Part shown: positions 11,453 through 62,178 of the stretch, piece by piece | How positions within the stretch are numbered: position 1 is the first letter of the stretch | Layout of the letters: every line of letters begins with the position of its first letter | NCBI GenBank assembly: GCA_964017155.1 | Contig: OZ024867.1 | Span: 24,656,136 to 24,720,135 of the forward strand | DNA length: 64,000 nt | Source: Oasisia sp. SBJ-2009 | Lineage: Eukaryota > Annelida > Polychaeta > Sabellida > Siboglinidae | Direction: 5' to 3' | The notes under the pieces: generated by a model | The model's database searches: none | What the model saw: the letters and a program-made list of their open reading frames with translations, nothing else | Told to the model about the DNA's origin: nothing | Made by a program: the position numbers and the translations under genes

Positions 11453-12560
11453 GGACTGTTGGTGTCTTCCAACTAGTGTGTTGCTGAAATGCATCACTCG
11501 TGTCTGTTTTCACTGATGGTTCGTTATAGCACAAGTCTACACTGGGGTAATGAAACATGGTTATTTATTCACATATGTTGACGTGTTCTGTGTCATACAA
11601 GCCACCGGCAAGAGTGTCAAACAAATGTGACACTGTCGTATCTATCATTGACACGATGTGAACACGTGTACATATTTTATTTGTACATAAAATGTTACTC
11701 TGTTCTGATAACAATGACATCTGTCACCAACTGTCAACTAGAGGCTAGCAGAACCACGCATGTGGTTAAGCTAGATTGCACCTTCTGCAAACAAAATACT
11801 TGCTCCAATATCTCATAATAAATTACACTATCAGTACATGACTACAGATGGTAATAATTAGCACTGATTAAAACATGATATCAAACTGTACACGGATACC
11901 AATTAATACACTGAGATACAACAAAATGGTGCATGTGATATGTCACTAATGTTACATGTCACTAAGTGTCCTGCTGAAATGTGTCACTAACCGTGACATT
12001 ATGCGTCATACGCATAGAGATTTACATAAACTGGCATGTAAAAGCAAACTATAAATACCTTTACAGAGAGAACATTTGGATACATACTAGCATTAGGCGC
12101 CTTGTTGGTCCAACAGAACTTATTGAAACATGAGCTGGTCTGTAGACTTGTGATTACTGATAGTGATCAAGTCCAAATCAGTTGTGTCAATCAACTCACA
12201 CCAATCCTACCAGGACAGCATGCAATAATCACCACTGCTGATGACATCTACATTAACCACATCATTAACACAATCGACTCAGTCATAATGCAATATGTAA
12301 TACTAATAAGAACTTGATTACAGCCGAGTGTTAGAGCAAGACAAGTATAATATGTTGGCTCTCTGTGTACAAGAACCTGGTGTTACTGCTGTAAGCTATA
12401 CGGCTGCCTTTTGTTATAAATACATTCAGTACTGTATGTATTGCTGTCTGGTCAAGTAATGACCACTGCAGTGACCAACAGTGGCAGGCTGGTCAAATAT
12501 AACAAACTAATACTTAATTATCAACACACCTCAACTTGTTCATTCTCTCCCACACCCACA
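11453..12560. other. Intergenic, nothing coding seen
   Basis: Moderately AT-rich unique sequence with frequent tgtcact words. No gene, RNA or clear mobile element recognised. Confidence 0.5.
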
Positions 12561-12569
12561 CTTGTGGCA

Positions 12570-12990
12570 GTCAGTGCGAGGACAGGCACAGTCTATGAAT
12601 GGCTCACCACGAGATGAAAGAGAAAGTGTTGGGAGTCTGTGGCACCATGGTCAGTAATAGTCTGTGAGCTGGCTACAGGCTGTGGTCAGTGTGAGGACAG
12701 GCACAGTCTATGAATGGCTCACGACGAGATGAAAGAGAAAGTGTTGGGAGTCTGTGGCACAGTGTTGGGAGTCTGTGAGTTGGCTACAGGCTGTGGTCAG
12801 TGTGAGGACAGGCACAGTCTATGAATGGCTCACCACGAGATGAAAGAGAAAGTGTTGGGAGTCTGTGGCACAGTGTTGGGAGTTTGTGAGTTGGCTACAG
12901 GCTGTGGTCAGTGTGAGGACAGGCACAGTCTATGAATGGCTCACCACGACACGAGATGAAACAGTTGGCTACAGGCTGTAGAGGGCTGGG
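12570..12990. repeat. About 111-115-bp tandem repeat
   Basis: Four partial units, anchored by gacaggcacagtctatgaat at 12581, 12696, 12807 and 12918. The last unit decays into GA-rich sequence. Confidence 0.85.
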
Positions 12991-13189
12991 TGTGAAGACA
13001 AGGCACAGTGCAAGAAGAAGAGATGGTGGGTGGCAGAAGAGACGAGAAGGAAGAGACACGTGAAGACGCAAGTAGTCGTGTGCAGGACATGACTTGTGTC
13101 ATGTGGAGACAACACGTGCAGAGAGACGGACACAGAACACAGGGAGAGTGGAGAGAAGCAAGCAGAAGTGATGTGGAGAGACAAGACTT

Positions 13190-13617
13190 AGAGTCAAGAG
13201 AGGTCCTCCAGAGACAAGAGAGTTGCTATAGTCATGAGGTCCTACAGCATCAAGAAAGACCCCACCGAGTCAGAGAGATCCTAAAGGGTTAAGAGAGGTC
13301 CTGCACAGTCACGAGAAGTCCTACAGAGTCAATGGGGATACTACAGAGTGAAGAGGGACACTACAGAGTGAAGACAGATCCTACAGAGTTAAAACGAGAG
13401 ACACTACAGAATGAAGAGATCCTACAGGGTGAAGAGATATCTAACAAGGACACGTTGTACAGCCGAGACACGACACGAGGGTGGAAGGAAACAGCAGCAG
13501 ACGCAGTGGAGTGGAGTGATGAGTGCGAGTGAGACTGACCAGAGCACAGGATGGCACCCACCAGTCTTGAGAGACACTCCCGCTGTGTGAGAGAGAGAGA
13601 GAGACAGAGAGAGAGAC

Positions 13618-13648
<31 letters not shown>

Positions 13649-13680
13649 CAGACAGACAGACAGACAGACAGAGAGAGAAC
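13190..13680. repeat. GA-rich degenerate repeats ending in a GA/GACA microsatellite
   Basis: Loose 20-25-base repeats of gagtcaagagaggtcctaca type run from 13190 to about 13450. A gagagacaga microsatellite follows at about 13590-13676. The open frames here are repeat artefacts. Confidence 0.7.
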
Positions 13681-15055
13681 ATATGGGCAGTGTCCTTGCT
13701 ACTAACAACACAACATGTAACACGATGTCTTCACAACGTGCCTGTTTGGTAGGTACCAGGCAGATGGTGTCTTTTTTCATTCTCAACTTAACTATTTTGT
13801 GTGTGTAAATGAAGTTGTACTTGAATCAGATTCAAAATCGCATTGTATTATTTGTAATAACTACACACCACTTTACAACCACAGCTGCCAGAACTTTACA
13901 AGTGTCAGTTGGCATTTTATGGCTCAAAATATATTTTTTCAAAGTCGTATTAATGACTATTTCAAGTGAAAGTGATGCATATATAAAAGACAAGATTAGT
14001 GCACGTAGCCATTGCCATGAGGACAGTTCCCATGAGAGGTGATTAACTTTTTTGATTTTGGCAAATCTCAAAAACTTTGTTGTATTACCAGGTTAATTCA
14101 GTCTTTAAAATTGTATATTTTATAAATGAACCTATAAGAAACTGGTCTGCTTTGTTATATTAATTATGATGCTCAGCAATTCTAGAAATGTATATTGTGA
14201 CAGACACCGCATGACATTGTCACCAAGTGTGTCATCTGTAATACCATGTGTCACTAGGGACATAGAACTATTTCAATACGGCTGTAAAAATACGACTGTA
14301 CAAGTACATACATTCACATTGTAATTAGTCACACATCCACAATCACTTAGTGACGTGATTTGTCATTAACTAATTAAGTAACACTGGATGGCAAGACAAC
14401 CCTGAGTGTCACCATCCAGCAATGACACCAACGTACGTGTCACCATCCAGTGATGACACAATGTCACCCAATAAATTATATTAGTGACAATAACAATGAG
14501 TAAACTTACACAATCAAACAATGTCATCCAAAGATATGTCACTAGTGACTGTTAAGACATGTCACTAATGACTGGTGTCACATAGCCATAGTCTGTTGGT
14601 TACTGTGTCGTGTCATCACACCGTGACAGCAATGACACTGTTTTCTTGCATAAGTCAGCCATTCTTCCAGACCTACAAAACACAATGACACTGACACCAA
14701 CTGAAATGTCATCAGTTACGTCATCAATTATGTTCATAGGATACTGTCTTGATGTGTCACCAAATAAGATGTCACCTGGTGTTGCCGGTAGCAAGTCTCC
14801 TGGTGACTGAGGTCAGCGTGCTATATCCTGGTCAGTGTGGACATCACAATCCTTGGCTTGTCACAACAGGTTAGTGTCAACTCACAGCTATCTACATCAC
14901 ATGACTGACATAGCTGCAACCGTCACTGTCAATCACATGGTGCGACAATGTCACTGCTGCAGAAACGACCTTGACTCGATCAGTTCAGTGCCACGGTAAT
15001 TGTCATCGACTGACATGTGACAATGTCACGTGTTGTCTGTGCCGCGAGAACTCAG
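13681..15055. other. 3' flank of the glypican gene
   Basis: Lies downstream of the glypican stop codon and should hold its 3' UTR, but I cannot find a convincing minus-strand polyadenylation signal. From about 14150 the sequence is enriched for tgtcac and gtgaca words on both strands without a regular period. Confidence 0.4.
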
Positions 15056-48890
<33,835 letters not shown>

Positions 48891-49330
48891 CTTGGCCTTA
48901 GCAGACGTACCCGATCGCCAACAAAGCGATCCAGGTCGGATTTACTGTCCGCAAATCCCGTGAACACACAGGCGGATGTTGGCCAGCCGATCCATCGGCC
49001 AGACGGGCGTTGCGATGTGTATTTAGGCGACACAGTCCAGTAATCTCCTACACGAGCGCTCTGACAAACTCACACTTGAAGCGAGCACGTTCCAAAATAC
49101 GATCTGTCACTACAGTCAGCTATTTATTGTAATTGGCTCTTCCAGTCGTCTCCCTCTGCTGTATTTTACGCGCAATTTGTTGCTGTTTATTTTGCTCGAT
49201 CACGACGTATCCTGTGTGAGATTGTTCCGGGAAGTTAGTCGTGCCAGCATCATTGTGTTGAAACAGTGCTTGTTTAGATAGCTACAATGAGCGGGAATGT
49301 TATTGTTGACGGCCGCGAGTTAATTCGCGG

Positions 49331-50033
<703 letters not shown>

Positions 50034-51183
50034 TGTGTGTGAGCGCGCGCGTTCCTGTGTGTGCGCGCGTGTGTGTAAAACCATTTCGTTAAAATAAATA
50101 TAGCTGAAGGTGTATAAGATTCAGCATTATTATCATCCGTCACGTCACCACCCGCACGTCGCGCCACTGATGACAGTTTGTGATTGGCAGCAAACATCCA
50201 ATTCTTACACGGTAAGTAATTAACCAATTCGATTCAACAACTTCAAACTGCAGCTGATTGCGATTTATGTCAAGTATTGTCATCACGATTAATTAACCAA
50301 ATTGACTTCAATACTACGACAGCCCGACAGTTTGTTTTCTTTTACACTTGCAATCCGGCTTTCGAATGGAACCGCATTACAGCTTAACGGTTCATTAATG
50401 GTCATTTTTCTAACAATAAAGACAGCTTATAATTAACACTGTTGTTATTGAACCCAAATAGACATGACTTAGCACGTCGTACGAGTAACTTGTACATTCA
50501 TTTAGTTGTACGACAGCAACTACCATTGACCACGTGACCACGGCACTCTCTATATCGACTCCCGGAAAGGCGCGAGCGTGCATATGCGTGTGCGCGCACT
50601 CACGCACGCCCATAGATACACACGCTCACACACACGCACATACGCGCGCGTTCATGCACACGCATGCACGCACACGTACACGCACACACGACGCAACGCG
50701 ATCTTACCATTCGCGTGTTTCGCTTGTATGAATGAATACCGACCCGCAAACACCAACCGACTAGCGCCGAAAACGCGCCAAAATCCCAGGAGAATATTCA
50801 TATAGAGTGGAGCCTACTTAGAGAGACATTTTGTTCATTATAAGTGGAGTATAAATTTCGTGTAATATTTTTGTGAACTTTATCAATAAGCGGTCGTCTG
50901 ACAAACTGGGGCCGATTAGCAGGTGATGGCTTCAGTTGACTCACGTAATGGGTTCTCACACGGGAAGTGGTCACGCATGGGGTGTTTTTTTTTTTACTTG
51001 CCAGATCCAGTCATAGGACCTGAACAGATGGCCTTTTACCGGTAGCCATATGCCAACGCGTGCGCATGTGCATGCGAGCGTTCGTACGCGCGAGCGTTCC
51101 CGAGGGCGTGTGCTTCCGTATGTGTATGTAATTTACTATGTGTATGGTGTATCCGTGAGCATGCGTGTGGTCTGTGTGTGTAT
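50034..51183. other. Upstream region with CACACG/GCGTG-rich patches
   Basis: No gene seen. Alternating purine-pyrimidine patches (50040-50075, 50570-50700) could adopt Z-DNA. Confidence 0.45.
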
Positions 51184-52113
<930 letters not shown>

Positions 52114-52340
52114 ATTGTTGACATCCTGACTGCTGTAGTTGTTGACATCCTGACTGCTGTAGCTGTTGACATCCTCACTGCTGTAGGTGTTGACATCCTG
52201 AGTACTGTAGTTGTTGACATACTGACTGCTGTAGGTGTTGACATCCTGACTGCTGTAGCTATTGACATCCTGACTGCTGTAGTTGTTGACATCCTGACTG
52301 CTGTAGCTGTTGACATCCTGAGTGCTGTAGCTGTTGACAA
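52114..52340. repeat. 24-bp minisatellite
   Basis: About nine units of gttgacatcctgactgctgt plus agyt, directly joined to the CGCC tract. Confidence 0.95.
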
Positions 52341-52820
52341 CACTAACATGCGAGACTGCAAGTACAACAATGTTCTGCTGAGTTTGAAGCAATGTATATG
52401 TACTACTGGGAACTGACAGGTATTGATTCGTTCAAAACTAATAAACGAGCGTTGTTGTACCATTCTAGTCCACGTAGTGTGTATCTATAATATATGTATA
52501 GTATCGTATCGTGACGTAACGCGATCCGTATCGGGGTATAACGAAGTAGTGTATCATTCCTGCCCGTGAGCGTCGACATCTATGTACGCCCACGTCACAA
52601 TCTGCCTACAGGAAGTCTCAGTGAGTGTTGTTGCAATGTTGTGGCAATGGAGCATTGGGTCGCACGGAAGGCCCGGCTCATGCATCACTCCGTAGGTTGT
52701 GGTGGGTGGATGTACGACAATCACGATGAGACGAACAACTAGAGTTTGCGGTACTAGTTCCGCTTAAGGTGTCATCTAGTTGGTGAAGTGGGGGTTCAGT
52801 GGTAATGCAGTTGGTGTCTT
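52341..52820. other. Intergenic, nothing recognised
   Basis: Unique sequence up to a transposon end. Confidence 0.45.
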
Positions 52821-53270
52821 CCCGTTATAGCTACTTCCCGTTATAGCTACTTCCCGTTATAGCTACTCCCCCCCCCCCGTTATAGCTACTTTTTATTCCC
52901 GTTATAGCTACTCGTTAAGTTTGACAGGCAAACTAGTCCCGTTATAGCTACTTTTCTATTTCTCCATTTTACAATGTAACAAGATAAGGGAGCATTAACT
53001 ATTTCATCTCCATCCAGCTGATGTCCATTAGGGGTGGACTGCTTTTATGTAAGTGAGGAATTTCCACAAATTCCAGTGATAATTTTTAACGAGTACTTTG
53101 TGGAGACATAGCTAGGTGATGATTCAAAAATTACCATGGACACATGGAAGGTCTACACAGAAACTGACAAATGAACAAACAACCATGATGAGGGATGGAA
53201 TTCCAAGTTTGTGAAAGTAGTGGGGAAACACCATCCCAACATCTTCCAGTTCATGGCTGCTAAACATGAT

Positions 53271-56200
53271 TACTTACTTACTTACTTACTTATGCCTTTT
53301 CGCTCGCTCGGAGCATAGGCCATCGACTAAGGAACGCCACTGTTTTCTGTCTGTGGCCATCTTCTCCATTTCTTTCCAGGTGTACCCCATCTCTTTTGTA
53401 TCTTTTTCTGTGTCTCTCTGCCAGGTGTTTCGTGGCCTACCTCTTCTTCTCTTCCCTGGGGGGTTCCATGTGATGGCTTGACGGGTGATTGATTCTGGTG
53501 GTTTCCTTAGTGTATGTCCTATCCACCTCCATTTTCTCTTCTTTATTTCATTTTCTATGGGTAGTTGCTTGGTTGTTTTCCAGAGTGTGGTGTTCGGTAC
53601 CTTGTCTGTCCACTTCAAGTGTAGTATTCTGCGCAGGCATTTGTTGATGAAGGTCTGTATTTTCTTTAGTGTCTTCTGTGTGGTTCGCCATGTCTCCGCT
53701 CCGTAGAGCAAAACTGCCTTCACATTTGAGTTAAACAATCTCAGCTTGGTGTTAATTTTGATTCGTTTTGCTCTCCAAATTTTTCTCAACATGATGAATG
53801 CCACTCTTGCTTTCTGGATTCTTGCTTTGACGTCTTCTTCTGTCCCTCCAGTTTTGTTTATTGTACTGCCCAGGTATGTGAATGCATCTGTCTCTTCCAG
53901 TGGCTCTCCGTTCAATGTAATGGGGTTGTTGTTCTTTGTGTTGGCTTTCATAGTCTTTGTCTTGCTTCTGTTGATGTTGAGTCCAAGCTGTGTTGACACT
54001 GTGTTTAGCTGCTCTGTTTTTTCCTGCATCTGTTTATGGCTGTGTGAGAGGAGAGCGAGGTCATCCGCAAAGTCCAGGTCCTCCAATTGGCTCCATGGTG
54101 TCCACTGGATCCCATTTCTTCTATTTTTTGTAGTCTTTTTCATGATCCAGTCTATGGCGAGCAGGAATAGGAACGGTGACAGAAGACATCCTTGCCTCAC
54201 ACCTGTCTTCACCATGAAGGAGTCCGTTAGTTGTCCTGCATGAATGACCCTGCATGCCATGTCTTCATAACTACTTCTTATCAGAGATATAAATTTCTCA
54301 GGTATGCCGTAGTGTTGTAGGAGTTTCCACAGCGTGTCTCTGTCAAGGCTATCAAATGCTTTCTCGTAGTCAACGAAGTTTATATACAGTGATGAGTCCC
54401 ATTCCATGGATTGTTCGACAATGATTCTCAGTGTTGCAATTTGGTCGGTGCAGGATCTGTCTTTCCGGAAGCCAGCTTGGTGGTCTCTGAGCTTGGCATC
54501 TACACCTGTTTTCAGTCTGTCCAAGATTATTCTGTTGAGGACCTTTCCGGGTACTGATAGGAGCATTATCCCTCTATAGTTCTTACATTCTTGCATATCG
54601 CCTTTCTTTGGGAGCTTCACAAGGTACCCTTCTTTCCATTCCGTTGGTATTTCTTCTTGTTCCCATATCTTCCCGAATAGGTCATGCAGTATCTCGGTGG
54701 AGGTCTCTATGTCAGCCTTGATTGCCTCTGCAGGAATTTTGTCTGGGCCGGAAGCTTTCCCTCTCTTCATGTGCTGAATGGCTTTTTCAATTTCTGCCTT
54801 ACTTGGTCTTTCGCAGTTTATCTGGAGTACTTCTTCCGCTGGTGCGATGTCTGGAGGGTTCTGAGGTGGTGGCCGGTTTAGCAGTTCTTCAAAATGTTCC
54901 CTCCATCTCTTCAACTGGTCTTCATCACTGGTAAGTACATTGCCATTCTTATCTTTGATGGGTCTGTCTGTGTTCTTGTACTTTCCTGCTAATTTTCTTG
55001 TTACATCATACAGTTGTTTCATGTTTCCTTGGGCTGATGCATCCTCTGCTTCCTTGGCTAGGTCTTCAATGAAGTTTGCCTTGTCTGTTTTTACGCTGTT
55101 CTTGACTGCTCTGTTTGCCTCTGTATACTCTTCCTGTGCTGCTGCTTTTGCTGCTCTCGTTCGGCTGTTGTTAACTGCACCTTTCTTTTCCTTCCTCACT
55201 TGCACTTTGTTGACAGTCTCTGCAGAAATCCAGTCTTTTTGTTGGTATTTCTTCTTTCCCAGAACTTCGCTGCATGTGCTGGTCCACATCTCCTTGATCT
55301 GTTGCCATTGTGTGTCTATGTCCATGTTTCCTTCATCAAGGATATCTTGTAGGGCTTCGTATTTGTTTCTGACTGTAAGTCGGAAGGTCTCTTTTGTCAC
55401 CCTGTCCTGTAGGAAGTCCACATTGTACTGCGTTCTGGTGCTTCGCTTGACTTCTCTCTTCTTTAGCTTCATCTTCATTCTGGCCAGCACTAGATGGTGG
55501 TCTGAGGCTGCATCTGCCCCTCTCTGCACTCTCACATCCTGCATTGATCTTCTGAACTTTCGTCCTATGCAGATATGGTCTATTTGATTTTCTGTCCTGT
55601 GGTCCGGTGATACCCAGGTTGCCTTGTGAATCCTGCGATGCGGGAACACGCTGCCTCCGATGATCATATTGTTAAATGCACAAAAGTCGGCCAACATCTC
55701 GCCATTTTCATTCATTTTGCCAAGTCCCTGTCTGCCCATGACTTCTTCGTACCCGCTGTTGTCTGATCCGATTTTGGCGTTCAAGTCTCCCATGAGTATT
55801 GTCATGTCCTTCTCCTTCAGTTTGTCACACAATGTCTGCAGTTTGTTGTAAAAGTCTTCTTTTGTTTCTTCGTCCTTGTCGTTTGTGGGTGCGTAACACT
55901 GAATGATGTTGAGCTTGATGTTTTCTTTCTTTGTTTTGAACGAGGCACAGATGATCCTTGGTCCCGCTGCTTCCCAGTTAATGAGAGCATTCTGTGCCTC
56001 ATGTGACAACATGAATGCAACGCCTTCTGTATGATGTGCATCTTCCTCTTCATGCCCCGAATAGAGAATCATTTCTCCCGTATTCAGTCTGACTTGCCCT
56101 GACCGTGTCCACCTTGTTTCACATAGCCCTAGTACTGTGATGTTGTAGGCCCGTCGTTCCCTTGCTATTTGGGCTGCTTTGTTTGTTTCGAACATGGTTC

Positions 56201-56449
56201 TCACATTCCATGTTCCGATTTTCGAGATTTTCTTGGAAGATAAGAAGGGTATCGGCGATGTAGCTTCCTTACGGCTTTCACTGCATGGCGTCATACTCTC
56301 CCCAGGAGGCCCTCCCTCTCCCAAGTTCAGTAGAGTTCCTTTGGTCGATGTTTTCGTAACAATCTGTTTTTTTACGGGAAAGGGTTGTTAGCCCTTTGCC
56401 CAACCCTCCTCTTTTCTCAGCCGGGCTTGGGACCGTCCATGGCAGAGTT
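53271..56449 (-). mobile_element. Non-LTR retrotransposon (LINE), apparently full-length
   Basis: Flanked by an exact 13-base target-site duplication, tgctaaacatgat (53258-53270 and 56450-56462). The 3' end is a (AAGT)n-like tail of about 20 bases in place of poly(A), as in RTE-type LINEs. A 5' leader of about 125 bases precedes the single long ORF. The exact duplication and intact ORF imply a recent insertion. Confidence 0.9.
53286..56324 (-). CDS. LINE endonuclease/reverse transcriptase
   Basis: A 1,012-residue polyprotein that nicks target DNA and copies the element RNA at the nick. Residues 35-285 form an apurinic-type (EEP) endonuclease: GTWNVRTM with N40, LCETRW with E69, MGDLNAKIG with D180 and N182, and SDHH at 274-277. 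The reverse transcriptase follows, with GPDKIPAEAI (526-535), motif A VDYEKAFD (651-658), GVRQGCLLSP (708-717) and the catalytic FADD (752-755). The C-terminal part has the CLRRILHLKWTDKV and RWIGHTLRKPP stretches of RTE-like elements, often misnamed craniofacial development protein 2-like. All catalytic residues I can check are present and there is no frameshift. No gag-like ORF1 was found. The first Met at 56324 is chosen as start. Clade assignment as RTE-like is by eye. Confidence 0.92.
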   Translation of the reverse strand: MGEGGPPGESMTPCSESRKEATSPIPFLSSKKISKIGTWNVRTMFETNKAAQIARERRAYNITVLGLCETRWTRSGQVRLNTGEMILYSGHEEEDAHHTEGVAFMLSHEAQNALINWEAAGPRIICASFKTKKENIKLNIIQCYAPTNDKDEETKEDFYNKLQTLCDKLKEKDMTILMGDLNAKIGSDNSGYEEVMGRQGLGKMNENGEMLADFCAFNNMIIGGSVFPHRRIHKATWVSPDHRTENQIDHICIGRKFRRSMQDVRVQRGADAASDHHLVLARMKMKLKKREVKRSTRTQYNVDFLQDRVTKETFRLTVRNKYEALQDILDEGNMDIDTQWQQIKEMWTSTCSEVLGKKKYQQKDWISAETVNKVQVRKEKKGAVNNSRTRAAKAAAQEEYTEANRAVKNSVKTDKANFIEDLAKEAEDASAQGNMKQLYDVTRKLAGKYKNTDRPIKDKNGNVLTSDEDQLKRWREHFEELLNRPPPQNPPDIAPAEEVLQINCERPSKAEIEKAIQHMKRGKASGPDKIPAEAIKADIETSTEILHDLFGKIWEQEEIPTEWKEGYLVKLPKKGDMQECKNYRGIMLLSVPGKVLNRIILDRLKTGVDAKLRDHQAGFRKDRSCTDQIATLRIIVEQSMEWDSSLYINFVDYEKAFDSLDRDTLWKLLQHYGIPEKFISLIRSSYEDMACRVIHAGQLTDSFMVKTGVRQGCLLSPFLFLLAIDWIMKKTTKNRRNGIQWTPWSQLEDLDFADDLALLSHSHKQMQEKTEQLNTVSTQLGLNINRSKTKTMKANTKNNNPITLNGEPLEETDAFTYLGSTINKTGGTEEDVKARIQKARVAFIMLRKIWRAKRIKINTKLRLFNSNVKAVLLYGAETWRTTQKTLKKIQTFINKCLRRILHLKWTDKVPNTTLWKTTKQLPIENEIKKRKWRWIGHTLRKPPESITRQAITWNPPGKRRRGRPRNTWQRDTEKDTKEMGYTWKEMEKMATDRKQWRSLVDGLCSERAKRHK

Positions 56450-57062
56450 TGCTAAACATGATGCCACCACATAAAAAGAATAATTGATGACATTACTTTT
56501 TGATAAATGCAGTTCTGTACTCAGTACAATGTAGTTGTCTTTTGAAAAAAAGGTTTTGCACAAGTGTTTTATGGTATATTTTCCATTTCAAATAACTGAC
56601 AGTTACATCTATATACCATTCTTGTGACTTTTAAAATGTGTCCTTCATTAATACATTTCATGTAGAAATCTTACAGTAATCTGAAACAGTTAATGCTCCC
56701 TTCCTCTTGCTGTCCCCTCCTGAATAGTGTAATTAAATAAGTAGCTATAACGGGACTAGTTTGCCTGTCAAACTTAACGAGTAGCTATAACGGGGGAAAA
56801 ACTGTAGCTATAACGGGAAGTAGCTATAACGAGAAGTAGCTATAACGGACCTAGACCATGCGGTTGGGGGTCCTCGTAGTCACGTAGTGCTATCGGAAGT
56901 CTCAAGTGGGCAGGGTTGAAAGGAACCTGAGATGGAAGCAGTTGAACATTTTCGCAGGGTGATAAACACCCCATCTAGTCAACATCTCCATAGTACGGGA
57001 CGGGTGTGCCACATAACGTACGATGTGTAGGTCTGCTGTGTTCAGGGCATGATGGATCATAC

Positions 57063-57065
<3 letters not shown>

Positions 57066-57145
<80 letters not shown>

Positions 57146-57216
57146 TAGACCTAAACAACATAAGGTCTGATCCATCATGACCTGAACATTGCAGACCTAC
57201 ACATGAGGTATAACCC

Positions 57217-57298
<82 letters not shown>

Positions 57299-57322
57299 GA
57301 CCCCTCATGACCTGAAGACAGC

Positions 57323-57392
<70 letters not shown>

Positions 57393-57482
57393 GCTGTCTT
57401 CAGGTCATGAGGGGTTATACCTCATGTGTAGGTCTGCAATGTTCAGGTCATGATGGATCAGACCTTATGTTTAGGTATACTG
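57066..57482. repeat. AT-rich palindrome cluster with three TA tracts
   Basis: Bases 57143-57222 and 57399-57482 are near-perfect reverse complements (aggtctgatccatcatgacc against ggtcatgatggatcagacct). A second inverted pair, cctgaagacagcag and ctgctgtcttcagg, brackets the central TA tract (57327-57390). Two more TA tracts lie at 57066-57141 and 57220-57294. Confidence 0.88.
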
Positions 57483-57600
57483 TGTTCATTTATATATGCT
57501 ATGTTCCGGACACGAGGGGTCAGACCTCATGTGTAGGTCTGCTGTGTTCAGGTCACGAGGGGTCATACCTCGTGTGTACACATGTGCGTGTATCGGACCT
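57483..57600. repeat. Diverged aggtctgctgtgttcaggtc repeats
   Basis: Direct copies of the arm sequence of the neighbouring palindrome, such as ggtcacgaggggtcatacct. A further copy lies at 57030-57065. Confidence 0.65.
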
Positions 57601-57639
57601 GACATGTACGGTGTGTGTGCACAACTAGGGGAGGGTTTA

Positions 57640-58022
57640 TTTTCGAAGTTAAGTACGTACGGGTCGAGTGGAGGATCCCCGACGGTCGCCTAGGCAACGT
57701 TCACCAGACATCCGCCGTCGTACAGCGTTCTTTGCGTCTCCTCCAAAACCCCACAGCGGGTTTCAAGTGTCAAGTACCGTGGGTATCGTACTCCGAACAC
57801 GACATTCCTAGAGGAAACGGCGCAGGAAGGCTGCTGATGCCGTCCATATGGCCCGTGAGACGAGGCTGGCGGGCCGGGAGAGCGACACAGACACCGCGCC
57901 GGGTAAGAGGAGGTTGGTTGAAAGGGCCTCCAGGGACGGAACGGACAATAATCTCAGTGCGACGTCCACATCGACCCTCTGTGAAGTTCTGCTCGTGTTA
58001 CCGTAATAGCACCATTCGCTAG
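57640..58022. other. CpG-rich unique island, function unknown
   Basis: GC-rich, CpG-rich sequence between two repeat tracts. A plus-strand 135-codon frame crosses it but shows no recognisable family. A donor-like ccgggtaagagg lies near 57900. It could be a promoter or first exon of a gene to the right, or a regulatory island. An X-box-like site is included. Confidence 0.3.
57685..57698. promoter_or_regulatory. RFX X-box-like motif in the CpG-rich island
   Basis: GTCGCCTAGGCAAC fits GTNRCC-N2-RGYAAC exactly. Motif match only. Confidence 0.3.
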
Positions 58023-58272
58023 ACTATAAACAGTAACACGACACGCTCGGGATGTTCAGTCGAAATGGCTGTCACATATGGGTGATTTGCAGAATAAAAT
58101 AATGGGCTATATGGTTTGGGCGAACATTGTGTAATCCGTGTGTATACTTCTTCTGGTGTTTCCGACGTATTTTTTTTATAAATACGTCAAACCACGTAAG
58201 CAACATGTTAACTCGACGGATTAATTGATAGTCCCCTATAAGTTAAGTTAGGTAGATAGGCTGATCAACGAG

Positions 58273-61852
<3,580 letters not shown>

Positions 61853-61856
<4 letters not shown>

Positions 61857-62178
61857 CCTCCAATAGATTATCTAGGGTGACAATGCTATGACATTTACTT
61901 CTACCTCTCGTAGCGTGACAAATCTATGATATATTCTCCTGTTTGAGTCACGTGGTGAGAAGGCAGTGACGTCTAATTCCGTTGTGACGATCTGCAACGT
62001 CGAGCGGTCCAGAACGTCGTTCCAAGTATGCAGTTTACACATGCGCGCCGAACAGGCGTAACCTCAGGTGGCCGATCAACTATGACCCGGTTCCAGAATG
62101 TCGAGACTGAGTTCATAACCCCCGTGGCGACTGTGTTACATAATAAATCATTTCTGCGACCTACTTTTCGACCTACTG
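61853..62178. other. Short unique spacer between satellites
   Basis: About 325 bases of unique sequence. No gene seen. Confidence 0.5.

Larger units (their letters stand above)
52821..56848. mobile_element. MULE-like DNA transposon remnant, split by a LINE
   Basis: The outer parts (52821-53270 and 56463-56848) carry facing copies of cccgttatagctac, five to six on each side. They also share an inverted tcgttaagtttgacaggc block and an inverted gggagcattaact block. Removing the LINE leaves about 835 bases. At 53178-53270, continuing at 56463, the plus strand reads NNHDEGWNSKFVKVVGKHHP, which resembles the segment after the catalytic domain of Mutator-like transposases. The frame is broken by a stop just upstream. 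A possible diverged target duplication is atgcRgttgg outside each end. Confidence 0.6.

Noticed and set aside
9941..11558. Three long overlapping minus-strand ORFs (over 500 codons each) rich in SQTPHLTVTV
   Set aside because: All three frames are open because the 37-bp minisatellite unit lacks stops. There is no unique domain, and frame changes with unit length.
53746..55587. Plus-strand ORFs of 165 and 215 codons
   Set aside because: Antisense shadows of the LINE polyprotein.
57615..58022. 135-codon plus-strand ORF
   Set aside because: No recognisable family, and the CpG-rich composition makes long chance frames likely. Kept only as an unassigned island.
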